From Sabethes cyaneus (taxonomy: Eukaryota > Arthropoda > Insecta > Diptera > Culicidae): a stretch of 64,000 nucleotides of DNA. This document shows, piece by piece, positions 1-11,205 of the stretch. The position numbers were made by a program, and so were the translations under genes. Location: NCBI RefSeq assembly GCF_943734655.1, contig NC_071354.1, forward strand, positions 194,582,411 through 194,646,410. Direction: 5' to 3'. The number at the start of each line of letters is the position of its first letter. The stretch's first letter is position 1. The notes beneath the pieces were generated by a model. That model saw nothing but the letters and a program-made list of their open reading frames with translations. It was not told where the DNA came from and searched no databases.

Positions 1-719
1 ATTTCCTGAAAACGATCCAGGTAGCGCTTTTCCTTCCCTGAGACTTGTGTTCACTGTCTATGTCTTTTCAAGCTTTAACCTGTAGCACTGTGTAGCTTGC
101 CGTCGGTGCAGCTTTGTCGTCCTCATTTATCACTCTTCTACATTCATCGTTATATCAGTTTTCCCGCTGATTCCGTGGCACGCACCCGCTCTCTATTGCA
201 CGTCAATTTTCGCCAGCACAGCTACGAGCGAATGCGCGTAGTTTTCGGAAACGTAAGGCTGCTTCAGTCATGCGAGACTTAACCAAGGCTGACGTTGGAA
301 CCGAATGGTGTTCATAACGGAAAATTTTAGGCGCATTCATAACTAGGTAGTGGTCCAAGTCAACGTGCCGGTAGTTGATCAAAACGCGTTTCGTTCTAAT
401 CTCGTGCACTTGTGGAGGAGTTTATACTGAAAGAGGATGCCACGTAGGGCCATGTTCATGGAGGCATCAAGTGGCTAAATCCTAGGTCCATTTCATTCGT
501 CAGCAGGTTGCGCTGAACTATCTAATCCCTGATTTGTATTCCACCTCTTGATCGACCGGAAATTCGGTCGGAATTGAAATCCTCGATGACGATCTGGTTA
601 ACTACACCGCTAACTACACCGCGGCATTATGCTGAGCAATATCGCCAACAAGAATCTGGTTGCGTCGTTCATCCCTAAAAGACTTCGTAGGACCGTCTCA
701 AGTGGACTTCATGGGAGTC
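1..719. other. no recognisable feature
   Basis: I see no gene, exon or repeat I can name here. Short open frames on both strands lack recognisable motifs. A signal-peptide exon for the NRF-like gene that begins near 1976 would be expected upstream, but no hydrophobic start exon with a good donor was found in this stretch. Confidence 0.4.
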
Positions 720-1380
720 AGACTAAAAAATACTAAAAACGGAGACTAGAACAAAGACTAGGAGGATTGGGTTACAAATCAATGCGTCAAAAACCAAATC
801 TTGCTCCAGAGAAAACAGTGTTGGCTTCCCTCTGTCGCGACTATTAACGACGATGAAGTGAAGTGGTTGATGAATCGGCATTCAAGCTAAAAGTCGGATC
901 TAGTTATCCCTAAGTAAGACGATGTGATCAAGGAGCAATGCCACCGCATAAAGCTGGCGATGTCCAAAACGATAATCAGACTGGTAGTCCTCTACGGACT
1001 TGAAACTGTAACTGTGCTTACGGAAAACATCCGTGCAGCACCTTTCGTTCAAATACGACAATATTTGAACGAAAGGTGCTGCGGTCAATTTTTCGTGGAG
1101 TACAAATGGAAAGTAGAGAGTGGCGCAGGCGTATGAACTTCGAGCTGCAGACACTAGTTGGGAGGCCACGGGCAACCGACCACGTCGTAAGGACGTCGAA
1201 CGACTATGCAATGCGATCTCCTCAAGAACCCGTCCGGCACCAAGAGTGGCCCAACGTGCTAGATGGTTCGACCAGGTTGAAGCCGACTTGCGTGTGTCGA
1301 GACGTGCAAAACAAAAAAAACAACGTTCATCTCCCACGGGCAGCGACTAGTGACGGCGAGGAACTTGAAGTGGTTTAAAC
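720..1380 (+). mobile_element. RTE-like LINE, decayed 3' fragment
   Basis: Conceptual translation in shifting frames gives the C-terminal part of a non-LTR retrotransposon polyprotein. Visible pieces are a reverse-transcriptase tail resembling 'NASKTK', then 'LYGLETVTVL', 'FERKVLRSIFRGVQ', 'WRRRMNFELQ' and 'RARWFDQVEADLR'. The same C-terminal block recurs at 33.1-33.4 kb and 48.6-48.9 kb, which defines a family repeated in this window. Many frameshifts and a local inverted duplication (1035-1082) show it is dead. Assignment to the RTE clade rests on the recalled look of this block and is provisional. Confidence 0.7.
1035..1082. repeat. 48-bp perfect-stem hairpin inside LINE fragment
   Basis: Two arms of about 21 bp (beginning GCAGCACCTTTCGTTC and its reverse complement) flank a loop of about 6 bases. 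The right arm is native LINE sequence, coding for the 'FERKVL' block. The left arm is an inverted extra copy of it. Confidence 0.8.
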
Positions 1381-1975
1381 TAAGTGGTAATTACTAGTTC
1401 ATATATTTGGTATATTTGATTACCATCGCGCGCGCAGGCGACAACACGAGTAAAGAGATTCCACGATGCATTTAAGTTGGAAACTGGGTCATTTATGCCC
1501 TCCTCAAGACGTATTGATCAAGGATACGCTGCCAGTGTACTAAACGCTAATCAGAACAGAGCAGATCGAAGTGTCGAGATATTTGTGGAATTGGCGACGA
1601 GCAGCCGAGGCTTCACTCGGTCCAGACAAGCTCTTGAAACAGTACGAGATAGCCCGGCTTTAAGCATCTAAAACTAAAATGTCTCAACAAAGAACTATAT
1701 TCACCGTTACATGCGAATTGATACAAGCAACATACATCGATTTAATCTGACAAATTTACTCTCTAATTTGGAAATGTGACCAATTAGAATTCCATTTGAA
1801 CTACTCTACATTTCGATCCAATGAACTTTAATTATCATCTGACTAATCTTTTTATTATGTCAACCCGGGTATATCTGAATCGTCTTTGATCAATGGTGTG
1901 AGTTATCACGTCGAACCCTTATTGTAATAATTTTTGAAATTACAAGTCAATGTTTTTTTTCGATTTTCTATTTAG
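1381..1975. other. no recognisable feature
   Basis: AT-rich sequence between the LINE fragment and the first visible exon of the NRF-like gene A. The 64-codon open frame at 1477-1671 has no recognisable motif and no coding support. The last part (1940-1975) is a pyrimidine-rich tract consistent with a splice acceptor. Confidence 0.4.
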
Positions 1976-4463
1976 AGCAGGATTATGACAGTATGCCAGC
2001 ATTATATTATTTTGAGGATAAACTGAAGTGCCTTTCCGAAAACCCCAACAATGTGTACTGTGTCGCTAGAAGTGTCATCGTACCTGATAGCTCATCTAAG
2101 CTATGGGCGACTATTGAAGTGAGTAAACATAATACAGAATCGTCCCTAGTACTACGCTCTAAAACCCCCAAAAAATATCCACAGAAATACTCAAAACAGG
2201 ACACTCAATACCAACATAACGTATTAGATCGCGGATTCTGTTTGAAAACGTGCACCGAACTAGTAGAAGGCTTAACAGATGATCAACGAAGACTTTACGA
2301 CCAGCGGAGAATTGACGTGGAACCACCGGTAAGTGGATTTACAATAACGTAACAACGATTTCGATCTTGCTCATTTGTTGTGCACGATCAGTACATTTAC
2401 AATGCTACTTATATCCCCGGCATGGACGAGTACAAACGAAACTATGGAAAACTTGTCAACATATGCTTAAACTATCGATTACGCCAAGGTTACAACCTTT
2501 CCAGTTATTCGGAAATAGAGCACTGCATGACCCCAGCGGAACTTATCAAACCCATCACAGCGCTTCATGTATTGTTTGCTATACTACTTGGTGCAATTGT
2601 GATCCTGGTGATCCGCGCGACATTTCGCGACGATCGGATTGTACCTAACCTAAACAACAACGACGTCGCAATTGAAATCAATTCAAAGCAACCAGAAAAC
2701 GACATATGGATGGAATTTTCTCTCAAACGTAGCCTGCGAACGTTGCTGGCAAAACCGAAAACCAAACTGCAACAGGATTTGGCTTTCATCGAATCCATCC
2801 GTGTTGTATCGGTAGCCATAATCACCATTGTTCACACGTTTATGTCATTCGGGGCAAGTCCTATGACTAACCCCAGGGTACTGGAAGACTTGTACGGTAA
2901 TGCCGTCGTAAGGATGGCATCGGCAGTGTTTCCTTTTCTGGTGCACACATTTTTCACCATCGGGGGGATGTTGCTCGCGGTTCGATTCCTGGATTTGATC
3001 GAAACGGGTACCAAGTTCCGATGGCATTACTTTTTTCTTGGAGTATTTCATCGTTATGTGAGGTAGGTGCGACTGAGTTAAATTAATATCCGTTAAAAAA
3101 ACTAAAGAATTTTTACTCTAGAATGCTACCGATATACTTCATCATGTGGCTGTATCAAGTCTCGTGGTTTGATCGGCTGGGTAATGGACCGACCACCCAC
3201 CGCATGGTGGATGTAGAAATGCAATTTTGCAAACAACACGGTTGGTCGAACTTTTTGTTCATTAACAACTACTACAAATTCAACGAACCGGTAAATATTA
3301 CGTATATGAAACTCCTCAATATAATAAATTCCTTTCTTTGTAGTGTATGCAACAAACATGGTCAATGGCTTCAGATTTTCAGTTCTTTATCGTTGGCATG
3401 ATTATAATGATGCTGCTTTGGAGGTTTCCAAAGTCAACAAAAGTAGTTGTAGCCGCAATGATATCAATTTCAATCGTAGTCCCGATGGTAAACAATTACA
3501 AGTACAACTTCGTTGGAGTTATTCTGCTCAATTTCAAGTATTAAAAAGTTATAGCATTTATTTAAACATTTCTTTAGGTGATCATGCTCTAATCTTCTTG
3601 CAGGCACCTCCGGTTCATGCTACTACACTACGAGTGGTTGCTGCGAGATTATGTCGTCGCACATCCCCACACGTCCAGTTATTTCTCCGGTATAATCGCT
3701 GGTTTAGTGTACCACAAAGTTCGAAAGGATCCGAAAATGCTAGCGAAGCTTGTAGCCTATCGGCACGTGAGGTGGATTGCTCCACTGATGGTGATTCTGC
3801 TCTCCGTTCCGGCGACCGTCTTTTACGACATCAAACCAAAGCAGCCATCACTTTGGATGGCAATATACGCATCAGTTCATCGTAACTGTTTTGGAACCAT
3901 GTGCGGAGTTGGGTTACTGTATTGGGCAATCGACGGTAGCAGTAGAATACCGGCTGTTCTCCGACATCCGATAGTGCTGGCAATCGGACGACTGTCATTC
4001 TGTGTTTATTTGGCACAGTTCAATGCATTGCGGTATTGTTTTATCCATGTCGAAGGGTTTGGATTTGTCCTGAATTTGCAGAATTTTGTGAGTATTTCTA
4101 CGAACGCGCTTAACACGGCTGATCTATAATGACCATTACTCATTCTTACCCAAATTAAAGATTTTTATCGAATACGAACAACAAATCTACATTCTGTCTG
4201 TCACTATCTACTTTACTTTCAGTTAAAAGCTCTCGTGGTAGGCATAGCTCTTTCATATGGATTTGGCCTATTTCTTTGTATCGCAATCGAGATTCCAACA
4301 GCCGCCACAATAAAGCGCCTTCAAGGTAAACAATGGACGAAACTATTCTTTAATCAATACTATGTTATATTACATCAAAATATATATGGTTTCAGGTAGT
4401 TTTTCAAAAAAGCGGATTGATGCCGAAGGATTTAACGAATACAAAAAAGGAAAAACTACATGA
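1976..4463 (+). CDS. NRF-6-like membrane acyltransferase, gene A (5' end not found)
   Basis: Member of the nose-resistant-to-fluoxetine family: an extracellular NRF domain followed by an acyltransferase-3 multi-pass membrane domain. In C. elegans, NRF-6 relatives act in lipid and yolk handling and drug response; the substrate here is unknown. Exons by splice sites: about 1976-2118, 2185-2328, 2392-3062, 3122-3290, 3344-3537, 3604-4087, 4223-4325 and 4396-4463 (TGA). All junctions keep frame, giving about 656 residues. Seen are Cys-containing N-terminal blocks (LKCLSENP, VYCVARSV, FCLKTC), the family Arg/His pair in the first acyltransferase helix (SIRVVSVAIITIVH) and 'TWSMASDFQFF', matching GWYLAADQQLF of the paralogues. 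The first exon starts with residues equivalent to 'IPPLF' of the others, so a signal-peptide exon is missing, beyond view or lost. Intron positions differ from B-E. A polyadenylation signal lies at 4481-4486. Confidence 0.85.
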
Positions 4464-4559
4464 TGACGAAAGATGACGAATAAATGTAATAAATATCTAG
4501 CCATCAACGTTGTTTTTAGTTTTCTCCTTATGCACCACTCTTTTTTTTTGTATGCCAAG

Positions 4560-5700
4560 GGCATTGGGCTAAAAGGCCACTGCGATAGTCTTAATGATCG
4601 TCTTTTGTGGCAGGCCCCGATTGCTGTACACAGTTTACGGATCGCTCGTACCCTTTGATGGAGTTGAGTGGAATAGTTGTAATCCTGTGCCCCAATTCGG
4701 TACGATATGGTTTATAAAGCCAATGACCGTTTTGGGATTTAGGCTCCATACCTGCTATGGAGTAAGAAGGAAACTTCCTAAGAAGTTGTGCCTTGATAAT
4801 GCAAGAGCTCCGCAATAGCAGAGCAGATGCGCTGAACTTATTCAGGTTCAGAGTTACAAAAGCGGCAGGTGTCGGATGATACCTTGCCGATGTTCTTTAA
4901 ATGATAAAGAGTTGGCCTGTGTCCTGTTAGGAGTCCCGTGATCGTGCGTAGTTCACTACGAGTTAAATGGAGTAGTTTTTTAGCTACTGCAGGGTACTGT
5001 TTAGCTTGTCTACAACCAAAAACATTCCATCAAGAAGACTGGCAACTCTGCCAAAAGTCGGCAGACAGTAACAGCAATGCTATCTACCGAGTTAAAGTTG
5101 AACTAACACATACTAGTGTGTGTAAATCACAATATAGATGTACACAAACACGTATGCAATGCATTGCCACGCTCGCACACTTCTTTTCCCACCAATATAT
5201 GTACACACAGCTTGAACTTTTGTCGGGAGGGGTGCGCTGTTGATTCTGTTGCTTGCCATTTGTATGGGCACGAGCAAGAGATGCCAGTCTTCTTGATGGA
5301 ATGTTTTTGCTACAACCCTGTGTTTGATTCCAACGGGATACTATTTCTAGCTTTTCCCATGTCATCAATTCGCATGTTACGGCGGATGTGAAGGTACCCA
5401 GACGCGGTTCAGGACCAATAAATTGCTGAGCTGATCCTTGTTTTGCTAGGTTTTCAGCAAATTCATTGCCCTCGATTCCGCAGTGACCGGGCACCCAAAG
5501 TAATAAAACTTTGTTTTAGCGGGAGCGTTCCCTCAATGCTGTGCTGCACTCCCAAACTAATTTGGACACTCATTTGGCGGACTTGAGTACCAGTAGTGCT
5601 TATACTTCTGCTTGAAAAACGGGGGAAGCGCGATCCCAGTAAACCATTTGGTTTGTATATCTCGATTGCAACTGAGGTATACGAAATCATATCTGAACGA
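4560..5700 (-). mobile_element. LINE fragment with RNase H and C-terminal zinc knuckle region
   Basis: Minus-strand remnant of a non-LTR retrotransposon of a clade carrying RNase H (I, Loa, R1 or similar). Going down from 5700 one sees frameshifted RNase H sequence, 'PLKQSFITLGARSL', then 'MPGHCGIEGNEFAENLAKQG', which carries the late RNase H His/Asp motif. After an insertion (5018-5309) come 'LLTGHRPTLYHLKNIGK' and 'CRFC', the usual post-RNase H zinc-binding block. The 3' untranslated end lies near 4560-4600. It is 5'-truncated and frameshifted, so non-functional. Confidence 0.75.
5018..5309. mobile_element. 292-bp MITE with 27-bp inverted repeats and 8-bp target duplication
   Basis: The 27-bp arms at 5018-5044 and 5282-5308 are perfect inverted repeats (AAAAACATTCC outermost). 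The element is flanked by CTACAACC at 5010-5017 and 5310-5317, an 8-bp target duplication. If the 5017 C and 5309 G are counted as element termini, the duplication is 7 bp instead. Removing the element plus one duplicate rejoins the surrounding LINE reading frame (...TQGC|RQAK...). An 8-bp duplication fits hAT or P superfamily MITEs; it has no coding capacity of its own. Confidence 0.8.
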
Positions 5701-6538
5701 AAAAGTTATATTTCACGCCATATAAGAGCATATATGTACCAAAGTGCGTGCGAAAATTTTGACAACTATTTGTAATTCTATTTTGCGCAGTTTTTATAAC
5801 ACGCAACTAAATACTCCTGAATATATAATATAGATATAATCAAATATTGCAATTGTCTATCCTGCTTTATAATTCACAGTCATGAATTGTATATGAAGAT
5901 ACGCACGACTGCAAAACAACTTATTGTTCACTTCTATTTGACATACTCTAATCATTATACAACTCCAATATGAAATTGACATGAAAACGATTTAATGTGA
6001 ACTTTCTATTACGATTTTGTGTTATCTGGGGACCCTCCTTTCTCCATGTTCATGCCATAAAACTCGACAAAAGTTCTCCATTCTCGCTCATTTCACTTAG
6101 TCCATAGCAATAGCATCCCATCCATTCCTTCCCATGGAGCGCTCAAGCTCACGTACACGTTGTTTTCACACCAATCCTCTCGCTGAAATTTCCCTCCCTT
6201 TTGATTCTCCCTTCTGGGACTACCTTGTTCAGTGGTCTACTCATGAAACAGCCAGGCAGCACGCAAAATGTCTGTATATAGACAAATGATTAAATAAATT
6301 TAGATTATAATGTGCCACATATAAACACAATCCGCCCAGAAGTACACATGAAAATTATATGCATATAAATAGTATGTGCAAAATTTAAAGGTAAATTTTA
6401 AAAACACATAAATGGTAACTGTTTGGCACATAAAATTCATTTACTGGGCACATGGGCACTGGGCACAAAAAAATATGTGTGAAACACATAGAAAATATAC
6501 GAAAAGTTTTCTCAGTGTATATATTGAATTTGAATAAG
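5701..6538. other. non-coding; contains a dispersed repeat shared with 40.5 kb
   Basis: No gene seen. The segment at about 5945-6030 (TGACATGAAAACGATTTA within it) recurs with few differences at about 40515-40600, so it is part of a dispersed repeat whose class I do not recognise. The rest is AT-rich. Confidence 0.5.
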
Positions 6539-6840
6539 GATCCGTTCATACATTACGTAACGCCAAAAGCGCCATTTTCGCGAACCCCCCACCCCCTTGT
6601 AACAATTGAAATTGTAACAATTATTGTTTCTTACACCTCCACCCACACCCGTAACGTGTAACTTATACAGCTGTATTCATGCTCGATCGCTCTGCCGATG
6701 ATTACGTTACAGTAACTTATTTAAATTTAGGTTACAAATTTCAGGTAATAAGTTTTTCTGTAAATTTATATATATGATATAAATAGTTTATTTTTTCCGA
6801 ACCCCCACCCCCTGCTGGTTACGTAATATTTAACCGAGAC
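6539..6840. mobile_element. possible MITE with CATTACGTAAC-type termini
   Basis: The left end (GGATCCGTTCATACATTACG) and right end (GGTTACGTAATATTTAACC) are imperfect inverted repeats around a C-rich core with two runs of ACCCCC(A)CCCC. The layout is typical of a short inverted-repeat element, but the arms are degenerate and no target duplication is clear. Confidence 0.4.
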
Positions 6841-7035
6841 CCAAATCCAGGCATAAACATGGGAACAATTCTATACCTAACCGTTGGCATCTATATTCAC
6901 CACTCACAGCCAGGCGTTACGTTTCTGTCGCAAAAGAAATGTCAAAACAAAAGTGATCAAAGCAAAGTGCAGCGAAGGAGGAAATTCTGTGAAGAAAACT
7001 CTAATTTTCATTAGAATATAAGGAAAACCGGTGCG

Positions 7036-9829
7036 ATGGCTGGATTAACTGATGTCGATAGGTGAGTACATGTGAAGTATTAGCGAAAATACCGCATGCA
7101 TGTATTTCGCATTTTGAAATCTTCCTGATGATAAGACCAGAGCTCTTGTATGAAACCCTTATTTCCTTCCGCAATTAAATAGTTTAAATTTGTTTGTAGC
7201 CCTTTCGTGAAAACGGAAAAAGCGTGCAAAATATGCAGCTCTTCAGAGGGAGATATGGAATCGATATTCTGCGATGCAAACGACACTAAAATGCTCAATA
7301 AAATCTATAAATGCACCCGAGTTGAGGTAAGGAAGCGCAACCTGCAGTATGGATAGATCAGGCATTTATTTACGCGTTACGCTGTAAGGTATATAGGAGT
7401 TATAAATGGTGTGAATGTGAAAGCAGGGACGATATATTACAAGGTGGTTACTTGAACCTAATTCATTTATCAGACTTTTAAATTGAACGCGCTAAAAAAA
7501 TCGAATTTCTTCACTTTTGCTAGCCAGCATCTTGTTATTAAAAAGGCTAGTTTAAAATTTCGTTGGCCATCTGACCTGCACCATAATAAAGGTCAAAGTC
7601 AGAACGACGAACGTGTTACTCCCCTACGCACATGTTGAGATGAAATGAATAAAATGTTAGCCGATTCTGCTGATGCGAAAACCATCTAACTCGAGCGTTT
7701 GCACATGTGCTCGATTATTAACGAATATGTTTATTCAATCCTGGATGGAATTTGATGAATTTTATCTGTCAGATAGGAACAAATGAGCACAAAAAATCCC
7801 GTTTCAACTCGGATTCAATTAGCAAGTTCGCTAGAGCTACTTAATTGAAAATGAACTCGGATAGATTACCCGAACGGGCTATCATTCATATTAGCGGGGT
7901 TTCATGGTAGAACTAATTATGCACCGTTATTCACAGGTAACACCAGTATGCGGTCTAATTTCGCCGATTTGCGTAACCTGCCGGCAACGGATCGATGCAT
8001 TCGATGAAAACGCCAAACCCAAAGTAGTTGAGTTTGTCATTAAGAACGAAACCGACCAGGAAGGGTTGGAATATGATCCGTTCAGTTTTCAGGACCCGAT
8101 GGCGTTCGGCGAACAGGAAACTGATATATTTGAAGATCTTTCCGCCAAACTCGAGGTTCGACTCGATGAAGAGTCGGCTAAATCAAAAGACGAACCTCCA
8201 GTTAAAGAAGACAAGAAAAAGAAGGAAAGGGTTACACGAAAATCTAGGAAAAATGCAGAAGAAACGCCTCAGAAAACAGAAGTTGTAGTGGTTGAAAATA
8301 CTTTTCTGATCGAAGAAATCAAGGAAAATGAAAAGGAAAACGTGCCGAAAACACGAATAAGCCGTAAAGCTAAAGAGAAACCTCCTCCGAAACCCGCTTC
8401 CGGTGAAGAATCCAGTGACTTCGAATGGGAAGGAGGTGATGATTTCGACGATGCAAATGACGAGAAATTCGGCAGCAGTAGTTCAGAAGATGAAAAGCCT
8501 TTAAAGAAGCGAAAGGAAGTACGCAAGCCAACATTGACAAAATCTGGGAAACGTCGCGGCCGGCCGCCAAAACCACGCGTTGAGGGTAAAGATCAAAAGA
8601 TTCCGGAAGAGTGTAAGATATGTGGTAGAGTGGTGACATACATGCGAGAACACATGAGACAACATAAAATAGATAAGCAGCACAAATGTCCGTACTGTGA
8701 TCGAATGTTCGTTCAAGGCAACAACCTGAAGTACCACATTCGAAAGCATCTGGGTGAAAAACCGTTCTCCTGCAATTTATGTGATAGGTCGTTTTACTGT
8801 GCTCCACATTTGAAATCCCATATGGCAAGTTTATGATGCACTCTTAAATGATTCTACCCGTAAATAGGTCGGATTTAGCTAAAGCTAGGTTGAAACCGAA
8901 ATTTTCAAAGCGGAAACCGTTGAATGTATAAACAACGTCGATGGTTGCTAACCAATCGTTCCGCGCACTTCTGTTCTACAAACTGTGAAAACTAGATCAC
9001 CTATTTTAACTCACCTTGGTTGAAACTACTTAAAATGTCCTTAAAGTGTACAAACTCAAATTTTGGTTAAAAATTCAACCAATTTTCGCTACTTACTACC
9101 GATAATGGAATTATTTTCTATTACAAATAACGCACTTTCAAGTTCTCACTACGAATTTTTTGGTAAAAAAACTACTCAAAATTTGAGATTGTACACTTTG
9201 TGGGTGTTTTGAGTAGTTTTAACTAAATTCAACCAATTTACCGGTAAACTCATTTAAGAGTATGGTGTATTTTGGATGAGCCTTTGATAAATTATTGTTT
9301 TTAACGCAGAAAGTGCATGGCCCCCAGGGATTATTCCAATGCGATAAATGCCCCAAAACATTCAACCAAGAGGGCAATCTTAAGAAACATATTCGTGTAC
9401 ATACAGGTAATAATGGCTTTGTTGTATACGTAAGCTGACGTTAACACATTTTTTTTCAGGCGAAAAACCTTACAAATGTATAAAGTGCAATAAAGCTTTT
9501 AATAGCACTTCCAATCTAAAGAATCATCAGAGATTACATTCTGATGAGCGAGCGTTTACGTGCGAGCATTGTGCTAAAAGTTTTGTAGACATCCATCATC
9601 TACAACGGCACGTTCGGGTGCATACAGGTTTAGAATTCATACACTGATAGCCTCTCTGACCATTGAAATGTTTTTTGTTTTGTTTTTAGGTCATCGACCT
9701 TATATCTGTCATGTTTGTTATCACGCCTTCAACTGTCAAATTGGAATTAGGGAACATCTCAAGACGCACATTGGCGACGTTAAAAGTAGAACCAGTAGCC
9801 AACCAATGCCCGTTCAGGAAGTGAATTGA
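7036..9829 (+). CDS. ZAD-domain C2H2 zinc-finger protein
   Basis: Six coding exons: 7036-7061, 7200-7326, 7937-8824, 9310-9406, 9460-9627 and 9690-9829 (TGA). Together they give 1446 nt (481 residues) with all phases consistent. The N-terminus is a ZAD-type C4 module (CKIC near residue 18, PICVTC near 62), an arthropod zinc-binding dimerisation domain of DNA-binding proteins. A long acidic, lysine-rich linker follows, with an AT-hook-like KRRGRPPKP. One atypical finger (CKICGRV...HMRQH, short spacing) precedes six regular C2H2 fingers joined by TGEKP-type linkers. A nuclear transcription-factor or chromatin role is inferred; the target is unknown. Intron 3 starts with GC at 8825 (ATG|GCAAGT), needed to complete the third regular finger, and carries a MITE. 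A polyadenylation signal lies at 9868-9873. Start chosen because the ATG gives a short exon 1 ending in a GTGAGT donor in frame with the ZAD. Confidence 0.9.
8840..9261. mobile_element. MITE within zinc-finger gene intron 3
   Basis: The ends ACTCTTAAATGA(T)T.TACC.GTAAAT and their reverse complement near 9240-9261 form inverted repeats of about 25 bp with a few mismatches. The interior contains further inverted copies of CAAATTTTG and TGAGTAG-like motifs. It starts only 15 bp after the GC splice donor. The target duplication is unclear (possibly ATG). Confidence 0.65.
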
Positions 9830-9873
9830 AAATAATTATTGACTTCATATAAATTATTAAATATATAAATAAA

Positions 9874-10498
9874 ATAATGGGATACAGTTTTTGAACATTA
9901 TCTAATTCAAAATTTTATTATCATGTGCTATTTCGAATCATGAGTGCAACCTTTATCCAACCAATACTAACTTGGACAGTGCGTACTTTATTTTGGACAA
10001 TAGACCTTTCCAGTTATGTGTGTATTGGGGCTTGAAAATGAGGCAAACAACAACAGTAAACAAAAGAGATGCATTCCTTTGTCACCAAGGTACAGAATGA
10101 ATTTCGTCTTCCGCTGGCTCAAATACCAGCAAATTTTCAAAATATGTGCTTGAATTTAGAACAGGATGAAAAATTTGAGCGAAATATGTGCTCTGCAATG
10201 TGGCAAACGGAGAAACGCAACTAGTAATCGCTATTTTTCGGTTTGTTCCTCCAGCATCAGCTATTCCCCAAAATGAGGTAAACATCATGTATATACACGC
10301 GTATTTCGTGTTCGCTAGTGTGGGTGCTTGAGCTGTCAGAAAGCTCTATTGATTGATTGTTCGTAAATCTCCAAAATATGTAGATCATCCTGTCTCATCG
10401 GTCCTGGTCAATAACGGAATAGCAGCACACGGGCGGTATCCTATGCTTATGCTTATGCTAAAATAGATAGATCACCCTGTCTGCTATTTCTCTATTTA
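9874..10498. other. intergenic, no recognisable gene
   Basis: Sequence downstream of the zinc-finger gene. The 68-codon minus frame at 10082-10288 has no recognisable motif. I see nothing else I can support. Confidence 0.4.
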
Positions 10499-10618
10499 GG
10501 GTAACCAACCTATTTTGGACCTCATGTACAGCTGTACACAATTTGGATATTTTCAACTGATTTTGCTGTAATTTTATTTAAAGATTTGCAAATGGGAACC
10601 AAAATAGGTTCCTTACCC
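10499..10618. mobile_element. 120-bp hairpin MITE, copy 1
   Basis: Begins GGGTAACCAACCTATTTTGG and ends with the imperfect complement (CCAAAATAGGTTCCTTACCC). It is flanked by TA at 10497-10498 and 10619-10620. Same family as the element at 10818-10942. Confidence 0.7.
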
Positions 10619-10817
10619 TAGTTTTCAAAAAGTCGCATTATCAACCCTTTTGCAAAGCTTTTATATGATTGTTTGAAAATTTTATCCAAATTTAACAGTT
10701 GAAAAAGGTTCTCGTCCAACAAAATGTTTGTTGGGTAAGCCATAAATTATGCAACATTTTGAGCATGTTAGCTACGAATTGGTTAACTGTTACAAAAAAT
10801 GCACGCTGGCCCGTATA

Positions 10818-10942
10818 GGGTAACCAACCTATTTTGGACCCCATCAGCAGCTGTACATAATTTGGACACTTCCGTTTGATTTTGCTGTAAGTGTCCAAAT
10901 TATGTACAGCTGCTGATGGGGTCCAAAATACGTTGGTTACCC
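10818..10942. mobile_element. 125-bp near-perfect hairpin MITE, copy 2
   Basis: The arms beginning GGGTAACCAACCTATTTTGG are almost perfectly inverted around a central TTTGATTTTGCTG, which is shared with copy 1. TA lies on both sides (10816-10817 and 10943-10944), as expected for a Tc1/mariner-type mobilised hairpin element. Confidence 0.8.
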
Positions 10943-11205
10943 TAAACTGTTTAAAATTGCTTTTAGAGCTCACGGGCAAGATCTTTACATCTATCGATCA
11001 CAGAGGATTGTTCTAAACCGAAAATACTCTTTTTTTTTCTCTTCTCGCTGTTTGGCGCAGACCGATCTGGTCCATTTCAGCCAAGTCTTGTCAGTGTGAC
11101 AGTTAATAGTCACAGGTATAATTATACGATTGTCAGACGGGTATTTTTGAAATGCTTTCATTTCAGCAGCGGGCAGTGAGATTACAAAGGAAAAATTTAA
11201 GCTGT

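Noticed and set aside
5084..5494. 136-residue minus frame as an independent RNase H protein
   Set aside because: It is a LINE fragment whose C-terminal half lies inside the inserted MITE.
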